Assembly (NCBI RefSeq): GCF_030159855.1
Contig: NZ_BSNG01000001.1
Coordinates: 1,922,001-1,986,000, forward strand
Length of the DNA stretch: 64,000 nucleotides
Source: Devosia yakushimensis
GTDB taxonomy: Bacteria; Pseudomonadota; Alphaproteobacteria; Rhizobiales; Devosiaceae
Reading direction: 5' to 3'
Made by a program: the position numbers and the translations under genes. Positions 59,621 to 64,000 of the stretch are shown here, one piece after another. Below the pieces are notes generated by a model. The model ran no database searches. It was not told where the DNA came from and saw only the letters and a list, made by a program, of their open reading frames with translations. Numbering within the stretch: the first letter of the stretch is position 1; every line of letters starts with the position of its first letter.

Positions 59621-60049
59621 TTAGGCGTTTGTTTCCACCGGGTCAACGGAGTTGGCCGGCAGCGCCTCGATAATGACGAAGGCTTGAGCAAGCCCGGCGT
59701 CATCGGTGATGGTGAGGTGGATGTGGGGAACATGTCCGGGCGGGACAAGACGGGCCAATGCCTTGGCCGCCCCATTGGTCAAATGCATGGTCGGTTTGCC
59801 CGATGGCAGGTTCACCACGCCCATGTCGCGCCAATAAACGCCGAAACTAAGGCCAGTACCCAGGGCCTTGGAGCAGGCCTCCTTGGCGGCGAAACGCTTG
59901 GCGTAGGACGCGGCGCGCATGGCGCGGCGATCAGACTTACGGCGCTCGATCTCGGTGAAGCAGCGATGGGTGAAGCGCTCGCCGTATTTTTCCAGAGTCT
60001 GCGCAACGCGGTGGATTTGAATAAGGTCCGAGCCCAGGCCGATGATCAT
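59621..60049 (-). CDS. acpS: Holo-ACP synthase
   Basis: A 142-residue phosphopantetheinyl transferase that activates acyl carrier protein. Metal ligands: Asp in MIIGLGSDLIQIHRV and Glu in AKRFAAKEACSKALGTG. The usual order pyrE-acpS-lepB is kept. Confidence 0.95.
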   Translation of the reverse strand: MIIGLGSDLIQIHRVAQTLEKYGERFTHRCFTEIERRKSDRRAMRAASYAKRFAAKEACSKALGTGLSFGVYWRDMGVVNLPSGKPTMHLTNGAAKALARLVPPGHVPHIHLTITDDAGLAQAFVIIEALPANSVDPVETNA

Positions 60050-60062
60050 TTTTTTGGCCTAC

Positions 60063-60656
60063 TCACTTCACCCCCTGAATGCCGCGGCTGCCGGGTTTTA
60101 CGGCGGGGAGCGCGGCGAGCTCGGGGGGGAGTTGGTCGGCGGGGTAAGCGGGGACTTTGAAATCGATGAGCTTGACCAGCGGCACGCCGACATCGGCTTC
60201 CCCGCCGGAGCGGTCGATGAGGCAGGCAGCGGCAATGACATTGGCGCCGATATTGCGCAGGGCCTCGACGCATTCGCGGATGGAGAGGCCCGTGGAGACG
60301 ATGTCTTCGACCACGATGACCTTGTCATCCGGGGCGATTTCGAAGCCGCGGCGCAGCTCGAACTTGCCTTCGACGCGCTCGGTATAGAGGGCGGGCAGGT
60401 TCATGTGGCGGGCCGTTTCGTAGCCGGGGATGATGCCGCCAATGGCGGGCGAAACGATCTTGGTGGCAGAGCCGAAGCCTTCGGCATGGATCTTGGCGGC
60501 CAGTGCCTTGCAGAGCTTTTCGGTCTGGTGCGGATATTGGAAGACGCGAGCCTTTTGCAGGAAGATGGGTGAACGCAAGCCCGAGGACAGGATGAAATGG
60601 CCCTCGAGCATGGCGCCACATTCGCGGAAGATCGCCAGCACTTCATCCTTAGTCAT
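60063..60656 (-). CDS. pyrE: Orotate phosphoribosyltransferase
   Basis: A 197-residue pyrimidine synthesis enzyme. The PRPP motif is VIVVEDIVSTGLSIREC, and the N-terminal orotate-binding region GHFILSSGLRSPIFLQKARVF. The ATG at 60656 overlaps the last bases of the rel gene and has GGAG 8 nt upstream; an ATG two codons earlier is too close to that site. Confidence 0.95.
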   Translation of the reverse strand: MTKDEVLAIFRECGAMLEGHFILSSGLRSPIFLQKARVFQYPHQTEKLCKALAAKIHAEGFGSATKIVSPAIGGIIPGYETARHMNLPALYTERVEGKFELRRGFEIAPDDKVIVVEDIVSTGLSIRECVEALRNIGANVIAAACLIDRSGGEADVGVPLVKLIDFKVPAYPADQLPPELAALPAVKPGSRGIQGVK

Positions 60657-62925
60657 CGTCATTTCTCCGGTCGACACTACCGTCCCATTCCAGCGTCGAA
60701 ATCATGCTGGCTTCCCGCATGCCCGCGCGCTGGACGGAGGAAAGGCCCGGGCTGCGCTTGAGCGTTGCCAGAACATCGGTCAGTTGCGCAAGGTCGCGCA
60801 CTTCGATTTCGAAGATCATCTGGTGAAAATCGGGCGAAATCATCCGCATGACCAGATTGTTGATATTGGCATCGCAGGCCGCGATGGCCGAGGAAATCTG
60901 CGCCAGAGAGCCGGGGCGATTGACCGATTCCATCGAAATGACCGTGGGATAGAGGTCTTCCTTGCCAGATAGATTCCAGCGCACATCGACCCAGGCGACG
61001 TCACTGTCATGCAGGTTCATCAGCGCATCGGAATGGATGGGATAGACCAGCATGGGCGCATCGGGCTGGAGAATACCCACGAGCCGATCGCCGGGCACGA
61101 CCCCCTCCCCCGAAATGGTGACGGGCATATGGAAATCGAGCTGGGCCAAAGCCGCCTTGGCGCGGTGGCCGGAACGCTGGCCGCCCGGCACGCGGAAGCG
61201 GAACAGATCGGTGGCGCGCAGGGCGAACCAGCCATCTGCCGTGTCGGCCACGGGCAGATCGAGCTTGCGGCGGCGCTTGCGGAGGCCCTTGATGCGGGCG
61301 AGTTCGGCGGCCAGGGGCTCGGAGCCGATCTTGCCCTCGCCCACGGCGATCAGCAGATCGCGCTTGGATGGGGAGCCGAGCGCTTCGGCCAGCGCCTTTG
61401 CTTCGCTGTCATCGAGCATGACGCCTTCGCGCTCGAGCATCATCTTGAGGACGTGCTCGCCCAGGGCAAAGGCGCGCTGAGAGGCGGCGTGGCGCACGGC
61501 GCGGCGAATGGCGGCGCGGGCCTTGCCGGTTGCGGCAATACCGATCCAGTTGGCGGGCGGGAGGTGGTTCTGGTCGCGGATGATCTCGACTTCGTCGCCG
61601 CTGCGCAGCTGGGTGACCAGCGGCAGGATGGCGCCGTTGATCTTGGCGCCGACGCAGGTATCGCCGATATCGGTATGCAGGGCATAGGCGAAATCGATGG
61701 GCGTCGCGCCGCGCGGCAGGGCGATGAGGCGCCCGCGCGGAGTGAAGCAGAACACCTGATCCTGGAACAGCTCCAGCTTGGTATATTCGACGAAATCTTC
61801 GGTCGAGAGGCCCTGGGTCAGGTGGCCGATGGTCTGTCGGAGCGAGCCATAGGCCTGGGACTCGATCTCGATACGGCCCATATCGGCCGAGGCGCCATCC
61901 TTGTAGAGGGCGTGGGCCGCGATGCCGAATTCGGCGATGCGGTCCATTTCCTCGGTGCGGATTTGCAGCTCCGCACGCTGGCGGCCGGGGCCGACAATGG
62001 TGGTGTGAATGGATTGGTAGTCGTTGTGCTTGGGGACCGAAATATAGTCCTTGAAGCGTCCGGGCACGACCTTCCACTTGGTATGGACAACGCCCACCGT
62101 GTGGTAGCACTCCTCGATGGAGTTCACGATGACGCGGAAGCCGATCATGTCGGAGAGCTGTTCCAGCGCAATCGACTTGCGCTCGATCTTGGAGAAAATC
62201 GAATAAGGCGATTTGACGCGCGCCTTGACGCGGGCGGCAATGCCTTCGGCGGCCAGGCGCTCGCTCAGCTCAGTGGAAATGGTCGAAATCGTCTCGCGAT
62301 ATTCGGCCTGCATCTCGTTGAGACGCTCGGTAATGGCGTTGTAGTGCTCGGGCTGGAGAATCTTGAAGGAGATGTCTTCCAGCTCATTGCGCATATCCTG
62401 CATACCCATGCGGCCGGCGAGCGGGGCATAGATATCCATGGTCTCCTGGGCAATACGGGTGCGCTTTTCGGGCGGCATGTATTGCAGGGTGCGCATATTG
62501 TGCAGGCGATCGGCGAGCTTCACCAGGAGGACGCGAACATCCTGGCTGATGGCGAGCAGGAGCTTGCGCAGGTTTTCGGCCTGGGCTTCCTCGCGTGACA
62601 CGAGATTGAGCCGCTCGATCTTGGTGAGGCCATCGACAATGGCGCCGATTTCCGAGCCGAAGAGCTGGTCGATCTCGGCGCGGGTGGCGTCGGTATCCTC
62701 GATCGTGTCGTGCAGCAGGCCCACGGCGATGGAGGCATCGTCGAGCTTGAGCTCGGTCAGGATAGCGGCGACTTCAAGCGGGTGATTGAAATAGGGATCG
62801 CCGGACGCGCGTTTTTGCGAGCCATGCTTCTGCATGGCATAGACATAGGCCTTGTTCAAAAGCTGCTCATCGGCGTTCGGGTTGTAGGCCTGAACGCGCT
62901 CGACGAGCTCATACTGACGCATCAT
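60649..62925 (-). CDS. rel: Bifunctional (p)ppGpp synthetase/hydrolase Rel/SpoT
   Basis: A 758-residue stringent-response enzyme. The hydrolase HD domain is intact (SIAVGLLHDTIEDTDATRAEIDQLFG; also HNMRTLQYMPPEKR). The synthetase region has HNDYQSIHTTIVGPGRQRAELQIRTEEMD. TGS domain CFTPRGRLIALPRGATPIDFAYALHTDIGD and a C-terminal ACT domain (VNRPGSLAQISSAIAACDANI) complete it. An intact HD site makes this the single dual enzyme usual in alphaproteobacteria. Confidence 0.96.
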   Translation of the reverse strand: MMRQYELVERVQAYNPNADEQLLNKAYVYAMQKHGSQKRASGDPYFNHPLEVAAILTELKLDDASIAVGLLHDTIEDTDATRAEIDQLFGSEIGAIVDGLTKIERLNLVSREEAQAENLRKLLLAISQDVRVLLVKLADRLHNMRTLQYMPPEKRTRIAQETMDIYAPLAGRMGMQDMRNELEDISFKILQPEHYNAITERLNEMQAEYRETISTISTELSERLAAEGIAARVKARVKSPYSIFSKIERKSIALEQLSDMIGFRVIVNSIEECYHTVGVVHTKWKVVPGRFKDYISVPKHNDYQSIHTTIVGPGRQRAELQIRTEEMDRIAEFGIAAHALYKDGASADMGRIEIESQAYGSLRQTIGHLTQGLSTEDFVEYTKLELFQDQVFCFTPRGRLIALPRGATPIDFAYALHTDIGDTCVGAKINGAILPLVTQLRSGDEVEIIRDQNHLPPANWIGIAATGKARAAIRRAVRHAASQRAFALGEHVLKMMLEREGVMLDDSEAKALAEALGSPSKRDLLIAVGEGKIGSEPLAAELARIKGLRKRRRKLDLPVADTADGWFALRATDLFRFRVPGGQRSGHRAKAALAQLDFHMPVTISGEGVVPGDRLVGILQPDAPMLVYPIHSDALMNLHDSDVAWVDVRWNLSGKEDLYPTVISMESVNRPGSLAQISSAIAACDANINNLVMRMISPDFHQMIFEIEVRDLAQLTDVLATLKRSPGLSSVQRAGMREASMISTLEWDGSVDRRNDDD

Positions 62926-62980
62926 GACTGTAGTCGCCTCACCCGCATGGGGAGCTTAGCGGTTGTAATGAAAATGAAAA

Positions 62981-63004
62981 GGGCGCCCGGTGATCCGAAC
63001 GCCC
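62981..63004 (-). terminator. Terminator of rpoZ
   Basis: GGGCG and CGCCC with an inner CGG/CCG pair form the stem. On the minus strand it is followed by TTTTCATTTTCATT, a clear U-tract. It separates rpoZ from rel, so rel should have its own promoter. Confidence 0.85.
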
Positions 63005-63031
63005 TCTCCTATACGATAGCTTGAAGCCAGA

Positions 63032-63400
63032 TCAATCGTCGCGACGTTCCGGCGGCGCCAGGCTTTCGATGCCGCGCAGCAATTCTTCTTCACTGATGGT
63101 GTCGAAATTGATCGAGTCGTCGTCGCCATTGCTCTCGATAAGCGGGGCAGCATGCTGCTCGGGCTCGTCGACCTCGACATATTTCTGCAGCGAATGGATC
63201 AGGTCTTCACGCAGGTCTTCCGGCGAAATGGCGCCGTCGCCGATTTCACGCAGGGCAACGACCGGATTCTTGTCGTTATCGCGGGCTACGGTGATCTGAG
63301 CGCCGGAGGAAATCATGCGCGCACGATGCGCAGCCATGAGGACGAGATCGAAGCGGTTCTCGATCTTTTCAATGCAGTCTTCAACGGTGACGCGGGCCAC
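63032..63400 (-). CDS. rpoZ: RNA polymerase omega subunit
   Basis: A 122-residue subunit that supports beta-prime folding and ppGpp sensing. Family start ARVTVEDCIEKIENRFDLVLMAAHRARMISSGAQ and the loop VARDNDKNPVVALREIGDGAI are clear. An acidic C-terminal tail follows, typical of alphaproteobacteria. I choose GTG 63400, preceded by GGAG at 6 nt, over an ATG 12 bp upstream. Confidence 0.95.
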   Translation of the reverse strand: MARVTVEDCIEKIENRFDLVLMAAHRARMISSGAQITVARDNDKNPVVALREIGDGAISPEDLREDLIHSLQKYVEVDEPEQHAAPLIESNGDDDSINFDTISEEELLRGIESLAPPERRDD

Positions 63401-63660
63401 GAACGTCTCCAAAACTTATGGAATGAACGCCTCCCATACACGAGAGGTTATCAGGATACAAGGTTTGCACGCGCTTGTGCGTGGGCAGAGTGCCGATGCC
63501 AGTGGCGCAAGCGTGACCGCAGAATGCTTGCATGGGCGTGGTGAAACATGCGAAAGCAGTTCAAAGATAAGTTTGGCCGCGGAATTTAATTAACATCTTT
63601 TTGCCCCCAAGACGGGCGCTACTGATTTTCGCAGCTTGCTGCCGGGTACAGGAGTTCATC
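63401..63660. other. Divergent promoter region, rpoZ and NYN genes
   Basis: A 260-bp non-coding space between divergent genes. AT-rich around 63580-63605 (GGAATTTAATTAACATC), a likely promoter site for the NYN gene. No repeats or RNA structure recognised. Confidence 0.45.
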
Positions 63661-64000
63661 ATGCCCATTGATCCGCGCGAGAAGATCGTATTGTTCATCG
63701 ACGGCGCAAATCTCTATGCAACATCCAAAGCCGTCGGCGTGGATATAGACTATCGGCGGCTCCTAGCCGAATTCAGCTCCAAGGCCTATTTACTGCGCGC
63801 CAATTACTATACCGCGCTGGTCGAGGATCAGGAATATTCCTCAATCCGCCCGTTGATAGATTGGCTGGACTATAACGGCTTTACGGTGGTGACCAAGCCG
63901 GCCAAGGAATTCACCGATGCCGCCGGCCGCCGCAAGATCAAGGGTAATATGGACATCGAGCTCTGCGTCGACGCGCTGGAGCTGGCCCCCTATTACGACC
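63661..64000 (+). CDS. NYN-domain protein (LabA/DUF88), 5' part only
   Basis: The first 113 residues of a gene that runs off the right edge. The start MPIDPREKIVLFIDGANLYATSK carries the conserved Asp of the PIN-like NYN fold, and GNMDIELCVDALELAP holds further acidic residues for metal binding. NYN proteins are predicted ribonucleases. Ribosome binding site ACAGGAG 6 nt before the ATG. Position beside rpoZ and rel is usual in Rhizobiales, often with smpB beyond. Confidence 0.88.
   Translation, partial: MPIDPREKIVLFIDGANLYATSKAVGVDIDYRRLLAEFSSKAYLLRANYYTALVEDQEYSSIRPLIDWLDYNGFTVVTKPAKEFTDAAGRRKIKGNMDIELCVDALELAPYYD

Noticed and set aside
61009..62598. 529-codon open frame on the plus strand
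   Set aside because: Antisense to the rel gene, which shows HD, synthetase, TGS and ACT domains. The mirrored frame is low-complexity Gly/Ala/Asp-rich sequence.

Overview
The window looks like a chromosomal segment of an alphaproteobacterium of the Hyphomicrobiales (Rhizobiales), most like Devosia or a relative. The evidence is high GC, the gene orders rpoZ-relA-pyrE-acpS-lepB-rnc-era-recO-parC and plsX-fabH-ihfA-merR, an LdtR/LdtP pair, a BA14K protein, a Bpt-type aminoacyl transferase, a metal-site variant of HemB typical of rhizobia, and an IolC fused to DUF2090. Genus is inferred from gene content only; no search was run.

Region 1 (1-11.3 kb): the 3' end of an O-antigen ligase-like gene, an APH-fold phosphotransferase, tRNA-Pro(GGG), a CHASE2 adenylate cyclase, and an AraC regulator divergent from a CUT1 sugar ABC operon (binding protein, two permeases, UgpC-type ATPase). 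That operon ends in a 669-residue fusion of a Gfo/Idh/MocA dehydrogenase with an aldo/keto reductase.

Region 2 (11.3-13.4 kb): an AlkD-type DNA glycosylase, then an FMN riboswitch with a readable promoter and an unusual two-hairpin leader controlling a RibN-like riboflavin transporter.

Region 3 (13.6-32.4 kb) is the main accessory feature: an inositol and probable rhizopine-type catabolic island. An RpiR regulator (IolR-like) sits beside two transcription units that converge near 21.9 kb. The + strand unit is iolC(DUF2090)-iolD-iolE-DUF3329-iolB. The - strand unit is iolI-binding protein-ATPase-permease-iolG. Both start from the same promoter layout: the identical 14-mer GGAATGAACATTCC, 3 nt, TTGACR, 17 nt, TTTCAT. 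Next come a LacI regulator and a divergent mocD-mocE-mocF-like set (di-iron membrane oxygenase/desaturase, Rieske ferredoxin, FAD reductase), the three-part enzyme that in rhizobia removes the methyl group from 3-O-methyl-scyllo-inosamine. A 25-bp palindrome lies in that divergent promoter.

Region 4 (32.6-63.4 kb) is mostly housekeeping: MarR/MFS efflux pair, merR-ihfA-fabH-plsX-DUF177-CBP3, bamE, nusB-ribH-ribE-ribD-nrdR-glyA, LdtP/LdtR, an MmyB-like XRE regulator, hemB, bpt, parC, then recO-era-rnc-lepB-acpS-pyrE-rel-rpoZ, with a partial NYN-domain gene at the right edge.

The intergenic spaces hold several families of dispersed palindromic repeats: five copies of a roughly 115-bp element, three of a CCTCGGG element, four of a REP-like GTCATTCCCGC element, and an exact 71-bp duplication. 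Five elements from five different families lie between the genes of the inositol operons. A highly foldable segment of unknown family precedes parC.
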